DNA of 64,000 bases from assembly GCF_000241345.1 (NCBI RefSeq), contig NZ_BAED01000054.1, positions 39,035 to 103,034 on the forward strand. The letters run 5' to 3'. Numbering within the stretch: position 1 is the stretch's first letter; the number at the start of each line of letters is the position of its first letter. The notes under the pieces were generated by a model. The model searched no databases, was not told the DNA's origin, and saw only the letters and a program-made list of their open reading frames with translations. Below are positions 9,063-18,485 of the stretch, piece by piece. Made by a program: the position numbers and the translations under genes. Source of the stretch: Gordonia amarae NBRC 15530 (GTDB lineage: Bacteria; Actinomycetota; Actinomycetes; Mycobacteriales; Mycobacteriaceae).

Positions 9063-10004
9063 TCACATCCCGAGTCCGGTGTTGGCACCGCAGAGCACCA
9101 CGCAGAGCGTCGAATCCGGGGCGCCGGTGACCTGACCGGTGGTGACTGCGGCCAGGGCGGCGGCCGTGCCGTGCTCGACGAGCAGCCGATGATCGTGCCA
9201 CAGCGCGGTACGTGCCGCGACGATATCGTCGTCGCTCACCACGACACTCGACACGTCGTGGCGTCCGGCCACGGTCTGCCAGCAGATGCCGCCGACCTCG
9301 GTGGCGCCCAGCGAATCGGCGGCGATACTGTCGAGTTCCGTGGGCACCGGCCTACCCGCGGCCAGCGCCTGATTCAGGCACGACGCCCCGGCGGGTTCGG
9401 CGCCGACGATCCGGTCACCCGGCCGCATCCCCGAGGTCAGGCCGGCGATGAGGCCACCACCGCCCACACACGTCACGATCGTCAGTGGCCCGCTGATGTC
9501 GTCGGACAGCTCAAGCGCGATGGTCCCCGCGCCGGCGACAATGTCGGGCAGGTCGTAGGCGTGCAGCAGTAGTGCGCCGGACTCCCGTGCCATCGACGCG
9601 GCGGAGTCGGCGGCCACCTGATAGCGGTCGCCGACGAGGTGAACCCGAGCGCCCAGCTCGCGCAGCGCCGCGATCTTGACCTGGGGTGCGGTTTCCGGAA
9701 CCACCACCGTGCACGGCACCCCCGCTATCCGGGCGGCGTGTGCGGCGCCGATCGCCGCGTTACCCCCCGACGCGACGAGAATCCCCGCATCGTCGTCCAA
9801 CGACCCCTGCTCCTGTGCGTGCACTGTCGCGTTGAGGCTGCCGCGGACCTTGAAGCTGCCGCCGAGTTGAGTGAACTCCAGCTTGAATGCCACCTCGACA
9901 GGCCCGTCGACGGTGTCGATCGTGGTCCGCAGGACCGGAGTGCGCCGCACCAGACCCGAGATGCGCGCGTGCGCGGCACGGATGTCGTCAGCGGTGACCT
10001 TCAT
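9063..10004 (-). CDS. PLP-dependent threonine/serine dehydratase-like enzyme
   Basis: A 313-residue fold-type II PLP enzyme. SFKVRGS (residues 50-56) holds the Schiff-base lysine Lys52. GGNAA (about 80-84) and the phosphate loop GGGG (181-184) are in their expected places. It has only the catalytic domain, without the C-terminal regulatory ACT domain of biosynthetic IlvA, so it resembles catabolic threonine dehydratase or serine racemase-like enzymes. Deamination of L-threonine or L-serine to the 2-oxo acid is the family reaction; the substrate cannot be fixed from sequence. It ends 148 bp from the LuxR-type gene and starts close to the end of the crotonase gene, all leftward. Confidence 0.86.
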   Translation of the reverse strand: MKVTADDIRAAHARISGLVRRTPVLRTTIDTVDGPVEVAFKLEFTQLGGSFKVRGSLNATVHAQEQGSLDDDAGILVASGGNAAIGAAHAARIAGVPCTVVVPETAPQVKIAALRELGARVHLVGDRYQVAADSAASMARESGALLLHAYDLPDIVAGAGTIALELSDDISGPLTIVTCVGGGGLIAGLTSGMRPGDRIVGAEPAGASCLNQALAAGRPVPTELDSIAADSLGATEVGGICWQTVAGRHDVSSVVVSDDDIVAARTALWHDHRLLVEHGTAAALAAVTTGQVTGAPDSTLCVVLCGANTGLGM

Positions 10005-10029
10005 TCCGTTCAGGTTACGGGTCAGCGGT

Positions 10030-10893
10030 TCAGCGCGGCCCGCGGCTGAAGGACCGCGTGAGATCGCCGGTGCCGGTGCACATCACCTGCGTCCGGTTCT
10101 CGATATCCAGCGCGTGCCGCAGGTTCGGGGAGTCGACGGTCTGCCACATCGTCTCCTTGGTCATCCAGACCGCCAGCGGTGAATACTGCGCGATCTCACG
10201 GGCTTTCGCGATCGCTCGGTCCAGCGCGGCGCCTGGGTCGGCGAGTTCGAGGACCAGCCCGATGTCGACGGCCTCCTGGGCGCCGAACACCCGTCCGGTG
10301 AGCAGGAGCTCGGCCGACCGGGAGGCGCCGACGAGACGTGGCAGGTGATAGCTGACGCCCATGTCGCAGGCCGAGATGCCGTGCCGGATGAACACCGCGC
10401 CGAAGCTCGCCGACGGCGTCGCGTAGCGGATGTCGCAGGCCAGGGCCAGGGCGAACCCACCACCGACCGCGGCGCCGTTGACCACCGCGATCACCGGCTG
10501 CCGGAGCCGGTGGACCTTCTCGAACGCCGAGGCCATCAGTTCCTGTGCGGCCAGGATCGTCTCCACCGACGTCGGCGCCGACGCGGTGAGTGCGGCGTAC
10601 GGGTGAGCGGTCAGGTCGGTGAGGTCGTCGGGTGCGGCCTTCATGTCGGCGCCCGCGCAGAAGATCGATCCTTCGCCGGTGATCACCACAGCGCGCTGCA
10701 CCGGGTCGCCGTTGATCGCGTCGAGCGCCCGGTGGAGCTCGGTCAGCGTCTGATTGTCGAGGGCGTTGCCGCGCCGCGGACGGTCGATGGTCAGCACCGT
10801 GATGACACCCGCGTCCCCGGTGTCATCGGTGTTGTCGATGGCGACGGGGATGTGTTCGATGCGCAGACCCGTGGGGGAGAGAGGGGAAGTCAT
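10030..10893 (-). CDS. Enoyl-CoA hydratase/isomerase family protein (crotonase)
   Basis: A 287-residue crotonase-fold protein. It has the two oxyanion-hole stretches: FCAGADMKA (after GEGSI) and NGAAVGGGFALALACD. The ATG at 10893 is taken as the start; the codon before it is GTG. The family acts on acyl-CoA thioesters (hydration, isomerisation or C-C cleavage), and which of these applies here is not evident. It lies 25 bp upstream of the dehydratase gene in the same direction, so the two may share a transcript. Confidence 0.88.
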   Translation of the reverse strand: MTSPLSPTGLRIEHIPVAIDNTDDTGDAGVITVLTIDRPRRGNALDNQTLTELHRALDAINGDPVQRAVVITGEGSIFCAGADMKAAPDDLTDLTAHPYAALTASAPTSVETILAAQELMASAFEKVHRLRQPVIAVVNGAAVGGGFALALACDIRYATPSASFGAVFIRHGISACDMGVSYHLPRLVGASRSAELLLTGRVFGAQEAVDIGLVLELADPGAALDRAIAKAREIAQYSPLAVWMTKETMWQTVDSPNLRHALDIENRTQVMCTGTGDLTRSFSRGPR

Positions 10894-10938
10894 CACCCAC
10901 AGGTAGCAGATGCCCGGGCCTGGCAGACCCGGAAGTCC

Positions 10939-11403
10939 TCAGACGGCCCCGGCGAAGTCGTGCTGACGCCACGCCTCGTAGATGGCGATGCCGGTGGCGT
11001 TGGCGAGGTTGTGCGAGCGCCGGTCCGGCAGCATCGGGATCCGGACCCGGTCGGTGACGTGCGGATCGGTCAGCACCTCGTCGGGCAGGCCCGTCGGTTC
11101 CGGTCCGAACAGCAGTACGTCACCAGGTTGATAGGCGATGTCGGTGTGCCGCTTGTCGGCGTGCGCGGTGAACGCGAACACCCGCTCGGGCCGCAGGACG
11201 TCCCAGGCGGTCGTCAGGTCGGGGTGCACGGTGACATTGGCCATCTCGTGATAGTCCAGTCCCGCGCGCTTGACCTGGGCGTCGGTCATGGTGAAGCCGA
11301 GCGGCTCGATCAGATGCAGTTCGCACCCGGTGTTGGCCGCCAGCCGGATCGCGTTGCCGGTGTTGGGCGGAATGCAGGGCTGAAAGAACATGATCCGGAA
11401 CAT
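10939..11403 (-). CDS. trmL: tRNA (cytidine/uridine-2'-O-)-methyltransferase, TrmL/SpoU (SPOUT) family
   Basis: A 154-residue SPOUT methyltransferase of the minimal TrmL type. It starts with the signature FFQPCIPPNTGNAIRLAANT, has the SAM-loop segment LLFGPEPTGLP, and ends with the knot motif SHNLANATGIAIYEAWRQ. TrmL methylates the 2'-O of the wobble nucleotide 34 in certain leucine tRNAs. Length and motifs are complete. M. tuberculosis has a SpoU-type homologue (Rv3366) in the same neighbourhood, near folD and dnaE2. It is divergent from folD, with 107 bp between the starts. Confidence 0.92.
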   Translation of the reverse strand: MFRIMFFQPCIPPNTGNAIRLAANTGCELHLIEPLGFTMTDAQVKRAGLDYHEMANVTVHPDLTTAWDVLRPERVFAFTAHADKRHTDIAYQPGDVLLFGPEPTGLPDEVLTDPHVTDRVRIPMLPDRRSHNLANATGIAIYEAWRQHDFAGAV

Positions 11404-11510
11404 GATGCCGGTCAGCTTAGTGGCTCGCCCCGGCGCCGGCGCAGCCCGATGGCACCGGCGCAGGTGGCGGCCTGCGGCATCGCGCGGAGCGGAAGTGGAA
11501 CAATGGCCGG

Positions 11511-12371
11511 GTGAGTGCGATACGACTTGACGGTAAGACCACCCGCGACGAGATCTTCGCCGATCTGAGCGTGCGGGTGGAGAAGTTGCGGGCCGAGGGA
11601 ATCGTCCCCGGACTGGGCACCATCCTCGTCGGCGACGATCCTGGTTCGCACTCGTATGTCAAGGGCAAGCACAACGACTGCGCCCGCATCGGTGTGGAAT
11701 CCATCCGCCGCGACCTGCCCGCCGACATCACCCAGGATCAGCTCAACGCCGTGATCGACGAGCTCAACGCCGATCCGGCCTGCACCGGCTACATCGTGCA
11801 ACTGCCGCTGCCCAAGCACCTCGACGAAAATGCAGCGCTCGAACGCATCGATCCGGACAAGGACGCCGACGGGCTGCATCCGATCAACCTCGGCAGGCTG
11901 GTGCTGGGCAAGGAGTCGACGCTGCCGTGCACCCCGCGCGGTGTCATCCACCTGCTGCGCCGCTACGACATCCCGCTCGACGGTGCCCGGGTGACCGTAG
12001 TCGGCCGCGGTGTCACCATCGGCAGGCCGATCGGGCTGCTGCTCACCCGGCGCAGCGAGAACGCCACCGTCACCCTCTGTCACACCGGCACCCGCGACCT
12101 GGCCGCCGAGGTGTCGCGCGCGGACATCGTCGTCGCGGCGGCGGGAGTCGGCCATCTGATCACCGCCGACATGATCAACCCGGGTGCCGCCGTCATCGAT
12201 GTGGGCGTCAGCCGCAACGAGCAGGGCCTCGTCGGCGACGTCGCCCCCGACGTATGGGATGTAGCCGGTGCGGTCTCCCCGAATCCAGGTGGAGTCGGCC
12301 CGCTGACCAGGGCGTTCCTGCTGGTGAACGTCGTCGAACGGGCCGAGGCGCAGCTCGCCGCACGCCGATGA
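11511..12371 (+). CDS. folD: Bifunctional methylenetetrahydrofolate dehydrogenase/methenyltetrahydrofolate cyclohydrolase
   Basis: A 286-residue FolD interconverting methylene-, methenyl- and 10-formyl-tetrahydrofolate with NADP. The catalytic region [10 protein letters not shown] holds the conserved Tyr and Lys. The Rossmann NADP site is [15 protein letters not shown]. The C-terminal signature [14 protein letters not shown] is intact. The start is GTG 11511 ([11 protein letters not shown]). Its stop overlaps the start of the DUF3017 gene by 4 bases (ATGA), the same arrangement as mycobacterial folD and its membrane-protein neighbour (Rv3356c-Rv3355c). Confidence 0.97.
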   Translation: MSAIRLDGKTTRDEIFADLSVRVEKLRAEGIVPGLGTILVGDDPGSHSYVKGKHNDCARIGVESIRRDLPADITQDQLNAVIDELNADPACTGYIVQLPLPKHLDENAALERIDPDKDADGLHPINLGRLVLGKESTLPCTPRGVIHLLRRYDIPLDGARVTVVGRGVTIGRPIGLLLTRRSENATVTLCHTGTRDLAAEVSRADIVVAAAGVGHLITADMINPGAAVIDVGVSRNEQGLVGDVAPDVWDVAGAVSPNPGGVGPLTRAFLLVNVVERAEAQLAARR

Positions 12372-12721
12372 CCGCACAGACGCCCGACACCCCGCCCGTG
12401 CTCTCCCCGCCGGACGACGAACACCCGCGGGCGGGAGCGCTGCGGACTGTGCTCGTCGAGCTGCCGTACCTGCTGGTGTTGCTCGCGGCGCTGATCGCGG
12501 CCATCCTGGTGACCTTCGACCGATGGCGGCGTGGGGTTTTCGTCCTCGGTTCGGCCCTATTGCTCGGTTCACTTCTGCGGGCTCTGCTGCCCTCGCAACG
12601 CGCGGGATTACTGCAGGTCAGAGGGCGTCTGTTTGATTCGGTACTGATGGCGTCCGCGGGTGTCGCAGTACTTTGGCTGGCCACGTCAATCGACTCTTTG
12701 GGCACGGATTCATTACAATAG
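12368..12721 (+). CDS. DUF3017 small membrane protein
   Basis: A 117-residue protein with three predicted transmembrane segments (about residues 32-52, 57-75 and 92-110 in hydrophobic runs such as [16 protein letters not shown]) after a Pro-rich cytoplasmic start. It overlaps the folD stop by 4 bases, so it is translationally coupled to folD. It corresponds to the actinobacterial DUF3017 family that follows folD in mycobacteria. No function is known. Confidence 0.88.
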   Translation: MTAQTPDTPPVLSPPDDEHPRAGALRTVLVELPYLLVLLAALIAAILVTFDRWRRGVFVLGSALLLGSLLRALLPSQRAGLLQVRGRLFDSVLMASAGVAVLWLATSIDSLGTDSLQ

Positions 12722-12755
12722 GATCTCGAACACCCCCAAACGATCGGGAGATCGC

Positions 12756-14399
12756 ATCACTTCTCCAGCAACACCCAGCGCAATACCGGGCCAGGGCTCC
12801 ACAGCCCTGGGGGTGTCGGTTGGGCGCGGACTGGTGCATTACGTCCTGCTGACCGACGACGAGTCGGGGCGCAGCGTGGTGGACAGCAGGGTGATCGACG
12901 TCGACCATCGTGACGGTCTCGACGACCTCGGACGGGTCAATGCCGGCATCGACGTCATGCTCAACGCGGCCGGCGACCAGGAACTGCATGTCGCGGCCAT
13001 CGGCGTGGCCACCCCCGTCGGCACCCGCCGCCGTGCCGTGGAAGGCAAGGGATCGGGTACCCGCAGGCAGATCCGGCTCTTCGGCGACGACGAGGCCGTC
13101 GCCAAATACCTCGCGGGTACGGGCGAGATCGACCGGTACTCGTCGGTGCTCGTCGTCGACTGCGGCGACAGCGGGATGTCGATGTACACCCTCGACCCGG
13201 CCACACTGCGCACCGGGGAGGTGCTGCGGTCGCGGGCGATCAGCGGCCGCGGTGTCGACGAGGCCATCGCCAGGTCGGTCGCGCGGTCCGAACCGGACAT
13301 CGCCGATGGCCCCGCGTTCAGCCAGGGCCGGCGCGATCTGATCAGCGCCTGCCGCACCGCCAAAGAGGAGCTGTCCCAGTCCGAACACGGCACGCCGGGG
13401 CAGGCCGCGCACGTCGCGGGAGTCAGCAAGGTCGACGTGACTGAGAGCATGGTCACCGATGCGGTGGAGCCGATGGTCGCCGAAGCCCGCGACGCGGTCG
13501 CCGACGGCCTGGCCGCCGCGGCGAAGCGCGGGGTCGACCCGGAGGCCGTGGTCCTGGTCGGCGGGCTCGCGAACCTTCCGGCGGTGCAGATGATCGTGAC
13601 CGGCCACGGCGGCAGGGACCCCGTGGTCCCGGCGACGCCGGAGCTGGCATCGGCGATCGGCGCCGCACGGCTCGCCGCGTCGCGGCCCGCAGCCTCACGG
13701 CAGGCGGTCATCGGGGGCGGGATCACCCGCGGACTGCTGTCCCCGATGCCGCTCGCGGTGGTCGCGGCCATCGTCGGTGTGCTGCTGATGACCCTGTACG
13801 CGGTCGGCACCACGCTGTCGGGCCGGGAGGTCACGAGCCCCGGTGACACGCTGAGCATGGCCGAGGATCCGCCCGTGGACCAGTCCACGGCGGCCGGGGC
13901 GACCTCGCGCCCATATCAGCACGTGTCCGAGCATCGCCGGACCGAACTGTCCGTCCGGGTGCCCACAACCGACCCGTCGTGGGGCGAACTGCCGGGCTGG
14001 GCCACGATCGAACTGCCGCCCCCGGAAGTGTCGTCGACCACCACCCTGATCCCGAATCCTCCCGGTGGTGACGGCTTCGTGCCGACCACCACGACGCTGG
14101 TCCCGCCTCCCCAACGGCCCGAGACCACGTCGCCGACCCGGACCCCTGAGATCACCCGGCCACCGTCATCGAGCGGGCAACCGTCGTCGCCGGAGAGTTC
14201 AAGCACGTCGTCGTCAGATACCCCGACGCCGAGTATCTCGGGTTCGCCGTCCTCCGAACCGTCCGAGAGCAACGGGAACGCAGGAATCGGATCCGGCACC
14301 CAGATCGGTGCACCGACCGAAATTCAGCCGGTCGCACCGTCGACTCCGGCCCCGGGCCCCGAGTCGGGCACCGAGGTACCGGAGCCGGAGAACCCGTAG
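12756..14399 (+). CDS. Hsp70-like actin-fold ATPase with membrane anchor and Pro/Ser/Thr-rich tail
   Basis: The first 310 residues or so resemble an Hsp70/actin nucleotide-binding domain: strand 1 LGVSVGRGLVHYVLL, phosphate-2 loop VVDCGDSG, and adenosine motif VVLVGGLANLPAVQ. One transmembrane helix follows (LAVVAAIVGVLLMTLYAVG). The remaining 190 residues are Pro/Ser/Thr-rich and probably outside the cell. The start is unusual. No ATG is in frame; the best Shine-Dalgarno (GGGAG, 12746-12750) is 5 bases before an ATC at 12756 that would give (M)TSPATPSAIPGQG and keep strand 1 whole. A GTG at 12813 would cut into strand 1, and a GTG at 12660 would overlap the previous gene by 62 bases. Similar Hsp70-type membrane proteins occur in Mycobacteriales; function unknown. 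Confidence 0.75.
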   Translation: MTSPATPSAIPGQGSTALGVSVGRGLVHYVLLTDDESGRSVVDSRVIDVDHRDGLDDLGRVNAGIDVMLNAAGDQELHVAAIGVATPVGTRRRAVEGKGSGTRRQIRLFGDDEAVAKYLAGTGEIDRYSSVLVVDCGDSGMSMYTLDPATLRTGEVLRSRAISGRGVDEAIARSVARSEPDIADGPAFSQGRRDLISACRTAKEELSQSEHGTPGQAAHVAGVSKVDVTESMVTDAVEPMVAEARDAVADGLAAAAKRGVDPEAVVLVGGLANLPAVQMIVTGHGGRDPVVPATPELASAIGAARLAASRPAASRQAVIGGGITRGLLSPMPLAVVAAIVGVLLMTLYAVGTTLSGREVTSPGDTLSMAEDPPVDQSTAAGATSRPYQHVSEHRRTELSVRVPTTDPSWGELPGWATIELPPPEVSSTTTLIPNPPGGDGFVPTTTTLVPPPQRPETTSPTRTPEITRPPSSSGQPSSPESSSTSSSDTPTPSISGSPSSEPSESNGNAGIGSGTQIGAPTEIQPVAPSTPAPGPESGTEVPEPENP

Positions 14400-14437
14400 G
14401 GCGGGACCGCCCACCCTGGAGGCCGGTGTCTGAGGAC

Positions 14438-15589
14438 TTACGGTGACTGCCGCGCGACCTCGGCCGTGAACCTCAGGACCTCGGCGACTTCGTCGGTCGC
14501 CGCGAGGAAACCATCGTGTCCCTTGTCCGAGTGCACAACGTGCAGGCCGCCCACGGCATTGCCCAGGTGATCGACGATTTCCTGCTGTAGGCGCAGCGGG
14601 AACAGCATGTCCGAATCGATGCCACCGACGACAACAGGAACGGTACAGTTGCCGAGCGCGGCGTGGACGCCGCCACGGTTGCGCCCGACATCGTGGGCGT
14701 TGACCACTTCGGTCAGCAGCACGAAGCTTCCGGGATCGAACCGCTCGATCAGCTTCTCGGCCTGGTACTCGAGGTAGCTCTCGATGGAATACCGGCCACC
14801 CTCCAGCGGATCCTCGCCGTCCTGGGGTGCGTTGCCGAAGCGCTCATCGAGTTCGGCCTCACCCCGGTAGGTCAGGTGCGCCATCCTGCGCGCGATGCCC
14901 ATGGCCTCGGCGGGGGACCGCCCTGTTCCGTAATAGTCGCCGCCCTGCCAGTCCGGGTGCGACTTGATCGCCGCGATCTGGGCTGTCTGCACCCCGATCA
15001 GGTACGCGGTGGATCGGGCGGAGATCGCGAGGACCAGCGCGCTCCTGAGCCGATCGGGGAACCCGATCGCCCACTCGAGGGCGCGGGCACCACCGAGCGA
15101 TCCGCCGAGCACGGCGGCCACCCGATCGATGCCGAGCACGTCCATCAGGAACACCTCGGCCCGCACCTGGTCGAGCAGAGTGATCCGGGGAAACCGTGAC
15201 CCCCACGCCATCCCATCGGGGGCGATGGACGACGGACCGGTGGAACCCATGCAGCCGCCGATCGTGTTGGCCGCGATGACGCACCACTCGTCGGTGTCGA
15301 TGGCCAGGCCCTTGCCGATCACATTGCCCCACCAACCCGGCGTCGGGTGATTGTCATCGGCGGCACCGATCACGTGCGAGTCGCCGGTCAACGCATGGAG
15401 GACGAGTACGACGTTGTCCCGCGCCGGCGACAGCCTGCCCCAGCGCTGAAAAGCCATCGTCACGTTCTCGAACACCTCGCCGCTGTCGAGGGGAAGCGGG
15501 GGCAGGTCGGCGTAGACCAACTGGCCGTCGGGAATATCCTCCCAGGACTCCGTATCCGTCAGACTATGGACTCGCTGATTCGTGGTCAC
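14438..15589 (-). CDS. metX: Homoserine O-acetyltransferase, second tandem copy
   Basis: A 383-residue alpha/beta-hydrolase-fold enzyme transferring acetyl from acetyl-CoA to homoserine for methionine synthesis. The nucleophile elbow is [12 protein letters not shown], the catalytic Asp lies in [14 protein letters not shown], and the His in SDKGHDGFL. All three catalytic positions and the signature GPSSIAPDG are intact. The GTG start at 15589 follows the first copy by only 10 bases, so the two are surely one transcript. By eye about two thirds of residues match the upstream copy. It is the last gene of the metY-metX-metX operon and converges on the Hsp70-like gene. Confidence 0.93.
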   Translation of the reverse strand: MTTNQRVHSLTDTESWEDIPDGQLVYADLPPLPLDSGEVFENVTMAFQRWGRLSPARDNVVLVLHALTGDSHVIGAADDNHPTPGWWGNVIGKGLAIDTDEWCVIAANTIGGCMGSTGPSSIAPDGMAWGSRFPRITLLDQVRAEVFLMDVLGIDRVAAVLGGSLGGARALEWAIGFPDRLRSALVLAISARSTAYLIGVQTAQIAAIKSHPDWQGGDYYGTGRSPAEAMGIARRMAHLTYRGEAELDERFGNAPQDGEDPLEGGRYSIESYLEYQAEKLIERFDPGSFVLLTEVVNAHDVGRNRGGVHAALGNCTVPVVVGGIDSDMLFPLRLQQEIVDHLGNAVGGLHVVHSDKGHDGFLAATDEVAEVLRFTAEVARQSP

Positions 15590-15599
15590 CGGCAGGAGT

Positions 15600-16787
15600 T
15601 TACCTGCGGCCGGCGGCCGCGATGTCTGTTGTGTAACGCAGCAGGTCACCGATCGCGTCGGCCTCGGTGAGGAAACCGTCATGACCCTTGTCCGAGCGCA
15701 CCACATGGAGGCCGCCGACGGCGTTGCCGAGGTGCTCGGCGATCTCCGCCTGCAGGCGCAGCGGGTACAACCGGTCCGAATCGATTCCGCCGACGACGAC
15801 GGGCACCGGACATCCACTCAGTGCGGCGACGATGCCACCGCGTCCCCGGCCGATGTCGTGGGTGTTGAGCGAATCGGTGAGGACGACGTAGCTGCCCGGG
15901 TCGAATCGCCTGCTCAGCTTGGCGGACTGGTGTTCGAGATAGCTTTCGATGGCAAAACGGCCGTCCCGTAGGGGGTTCTCTGTGCCCTGAGGGGTATTGC
16001 CGAACCGGTCATCGAGCTCGGCCTCGGCGCGGTACGACAGGTGCGCGATACGCCGGGCGATGTTCATGCCGGCGGTGGGAGCCCGGCCGGTGCCGTGGTA
16101 GTCGCCGCCCTGCCAATCCGGATCGGACCTGATCGCGGCGATCTGCGTGGACTGGATACCGATCTGGTCGGCCGTCGCCCGCGCACCGACGGCCAGCACC
16201 AGCACGGACCGGACCCGATCGGGATAGCCGACGGCCCATTCGAGTGCCCGCGCACCGCCCATCGATCCGCCGAGCGCCGACGCGACCTCGGTGACACCGA
16301 GCGCATCCATCAGTGCGACCTCGGCCCGCACCTGGTCGGCGATGGTGATCCGGGGGAACCGTGATCCCCAGGGCCGCCCGTCCGGGGCGATCGAGGAGGG
16401 ACCGGTCGACCCACGGCAACCACCGAGGACATTGGCGGACACGACGCACCATTCATCGGTGTCGATGGCGCATCCCGGACCGATCAGCCCGTCCCACCAG
16501 CCCGCCGTCGGGTGGTCGTCGTCGACCGGTCCGGTGACGTGCGAGTCGCCGGTGAGTGCGTGCAGTGTGAGAACCACATTGTCGCGGGTGGGTGACAACG
16601 TGCCCCAACGCTGGAACGCCAGGGTCACGTCGCTGAGCACCTCGCGATTGTCGAGTGTGAGCGGCCCGACCGAGGCATACATCGTCTGCCCGTCCGGGCT
16701 CTTCGCCCAGTCGGGGTCTGCGATCAGCCCGGCCGCCGGCCGTTCAGTACTCACTGACAAGGGTTGCTCACCTGCTCTCACACTCAC
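15600..16787 (-). CDS. metX: Homoserine O-acetyltransferase, first tandem copy
   Basis: A 395-residue homoserine O-acetyltransferase with nucleophile elbow [12 protein letters not shown], acid motif [14 protein letters not shown] and SDKGHDGFL histidine. In the central region ([22 protein letters not shown]) it is closer than the downstream copy to M. tuberculosis MetA/MetX (Rv3341), so this may be the ancestral copy. The longest start is GTG 16787; GTG 16754 is also possible, with AGGTGAG upstream. It begins 21 bp after metY, under the same SAM-IV riboswitch. Confidence 0.94.
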   Translation of the reverse strand: MSVRAGEQPLSVSTERPAAGLIADPDWAKSPDGQTMYASVGPLTLDNREVLSDVTLAFQRWGTLSPTRDNVVLTLHALTGDSHVTGPVDDDHPTAGWWDGLIGPGCAIDTDEWCVVSANVLGGCRGSTGPSSIAPDGRPWGSRFPRITIADQVRAEVALMDALGVTEVASALGGSMGGARALEWAVGYPDRVRSVLVLAVGARATADQIGIQSTQIAAIRSDPDWQGGDYHGTGRAPTAGMNIARRIAHLSYRAEAELDDRFGNTPQGTENPLRDGRFAIESYLEHQSAKLSRRFDPGSYVVLTDSLNTHDIGRGRGGIVAALSGCPVPVVVGGIDSDRLYPLRLQAEIAEHLGNAVGGLHVVRSDKGHDGFLTEADAIGDLLRYTTDIAAAGRR

Positions 16788-16808
16788 CTGCTGCTCACTT
16801 GGCCCTGT

Positions 16809-18122
16809 TCACTTGGCCGCGGCGAAACCCTGCTCGAGGTCGGCGATGATGTCATCGACACCTTCGATTCCGACGGCGAGCCGGACCAGTCCCGGGGTCA
16901 CGCCGGCAGCGAGCTGCTCGTCGGGCGTCAACTGGCTGTGGGTGGTCGACGCGGGGTGGATCACCAGCGAGCGCACATCACCGATGTTGGCGACGTGGCT
17001 GTGCAGGGTCAGCGCGTCGACGAACCGCTTGCCGGCGTCGACACCGCCCTCGATCTCGAACGCGACGATAGCGCCCTGCCCCCTGGGGGCGAGTTCCTGT
17101 CCGCGCTGATACCACGGTGAGGTGGACAACCCCGCGTAGGTCACCGAGGTGACCTGCGGATGATCGTTGAGGTGCGCGGCGACTCGCTGTGCGTTGGCCA
17201 CATGCCGCTCGACGCGCAGGCTCAGCGTCTCCAGTCCCTGCGCGAGCAGGAAGGCGTTGAACGGGGAGATCGCCGCGCCGGTGTCGCGCAGCAACTGCAC
17301 GCGGACCTTCAGCGCGTACGCCGGTGCGCCGAGGTCGGCGAACACCGCCCCGTGGTAGCTGGGGTCCGGGGTGGTGAATCCGGGGAACAGGTCGGTGCCG
17401 TCCCGCTGCACCCGCCAGTCGAAGGTTCCGCCGTCGATGATCACGCCGCCGATCGCGGTACCGTGGCCGCCGATGTACTTGGTGGCGGAGTGGACCACCA
17501 CGTCGGCGCCGTGGGCGAGCGGGTTGAGCAGGTAAGGCGTGGCGACGGTGTTGTCGACGATCAGGGGCACGCCGTTGGTGTGCGCGACATCGGAGATGCC
17601 CTTGATGTCGAGGATCTCGTTGCCGGGGTTGGCGATGGACTCGCCATAGAAAGCGCGGGTGTTGTCGCGGACCGCGGCCTGCCAGGAGGCGGGATCCTCG
17701 GGATCGTCGACGAATGTGACCTCCACACCCAGCTTGGGCAGGGTGTAGTGGAAGAGGTTGTAGGTGCCGCCGTACAGCCGGGGGCTGGCCACGACATGGC
17801 TGCCCGTCTCGGCCACATTGAGGATCGCGTAGGTGGTGGCGGCCTGACCCGACGAGACCAGCAGCGCCGCGACGCCGCCTTCGAGTGCGGCCAGACGCTG
17901 CTCCACCGCGTCCTGCGTCGGGTTCATGATCCGCGTGTAGATGTTGCCCGGCTCCGCCAGACCGAACAGGTTGGCGGCGTGCTGGGTGTCGTGGAAGGCG
18001 TAGCTGGTGGTCTGGTAGATCGGCAACGCGCGCGCGCCGGTCGTCGGATCCGGGGACTGGCCGACGTGAATCTGCTTGGTTTCGAAACTCCAGTTATCCG
18101 CTGGATTCGCTGCGTCAGACAT
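16809..18122 (-). CDS. metY: O-acetylhomoserine sulfhydrylase (bifunctional OAHS/OASS type)
   Basis: A 437-residue PLP enzyme of the Cys/Met metabolism family that makes homocysteine from O-acetylhomoserine and sulfide. The PLP lysine is in HSATKYIGGHG, and TRIMNPTQDAVEQRLAALEG is the family start signature. The start ATG 18122 (MSDAANPADNWSF) is chosen over an upstream GTG/ATG pair. It is the first gene after the SAM-IV riboswitch and directly upstream of two metX copies that supply its substrate, an arrangement equivalent to Rv3340-Rv3341. Confidence 0.95.
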   Translation of the reverse strand: MSDAANPADNWSFETKQIHVGQSPDPTTGARALPIYQTTSYAFHDTQHAANLFGLAEPGNIYTRIMNPTQDAVEQRLAALEGGVAALLVSSGQAATTYAILNVAETGSHVVASPRLYGGTYNLFHYTLPKLGVEVTFVDDPEDPASWQAAVRDNTRAFYGESIANPGNEILDIKGISDVAHTNGVPLIVDNTVATPYLLNPLAHGADVVVHSATKYIGGHGTAIGGVIIDGGTFDWRVQRDGTDLFPGFTTPDPSYHGAVFADLGAPAYALKVRVQLLRDTGAAISPFNAFLLAQGLETLSLRVERHVANAQRVAAHLNDHPQVTSVTYAGLSTSPWYQRGQELAPRGQGAIVAFEIEGGVDAGKRFVDALTLHSHVANIGDVRSLVIHPASTTHSQLTPDEQLAAGVTPGLVRLAVGIEGVDDIIADLEQGFAAAK

Positions 18123-18173
18123 GACGTGATACACAACTTTCTGCGGTCGGCAGGGCCATGGGAGACCCTGTTG

Positions 18174-18304
18174 GGGTCCGACCTTCGGACCCGCGCTTGC
18201 CGGAAGGCCTGACGGCCCCCAACCCGGTCATCACCCGGAGCACCCCACCGCGGATGGAGGGTTGCCGATCAGCGAGCCGGGGCTTTGCGCTGATACTCAT
18301 GACC
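18174..18304 (-). ncRNA. SAM-IV riboswitch upstream of metY
   Basis: Read on the minus strand from 18304, the RNA begins GGTCATGAGTATCAGCGC, continues through CCCCGGCTCGCTGATCGG and CAACCCTCC, then CGCGGTGGGGTGC, and closes the first helix with GGGTGATGACC. A separate hairpin GGGTCCGAAGGTCGGACCC follows (18192-18174). These are the conserved core, P1 closure and downstream pseudoknot hairpin of the actinobacterial SAM-IV class. It lies 52 bases before the metY start and should turn off metY-metX-metX when S-adenosylmethionine is abundant. A TATATC box just upstream (18320-18315) is a candidate -10. The rest of the 18123-18485 gap shows nothing else that I recognise. Confidence 0.9.
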
Positions 18305-18485
18305 TGGCGACAAGGATATAACACCGATTCGGGGCCGGGAGAACCCTCCTGCTCAGACCGATTGCAAGGCCGGGGAATCGGGTGCCGCGCGGATGGTTGT
18401 GAACGACCTCACCGGGTCCGGCCGGAATCATGAGGAGGCCGGTGCCGTTGGGTACGTTGTGCCCGACCAGCCCGCCCGTCCCGTC

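Noticed and set aside
18158..18433. Rightward small open frame over the SAM-IV region
   Set aside because: Covers the highly structured riboswitch on the other strand; no ribosome binding site or protein-like sequence.
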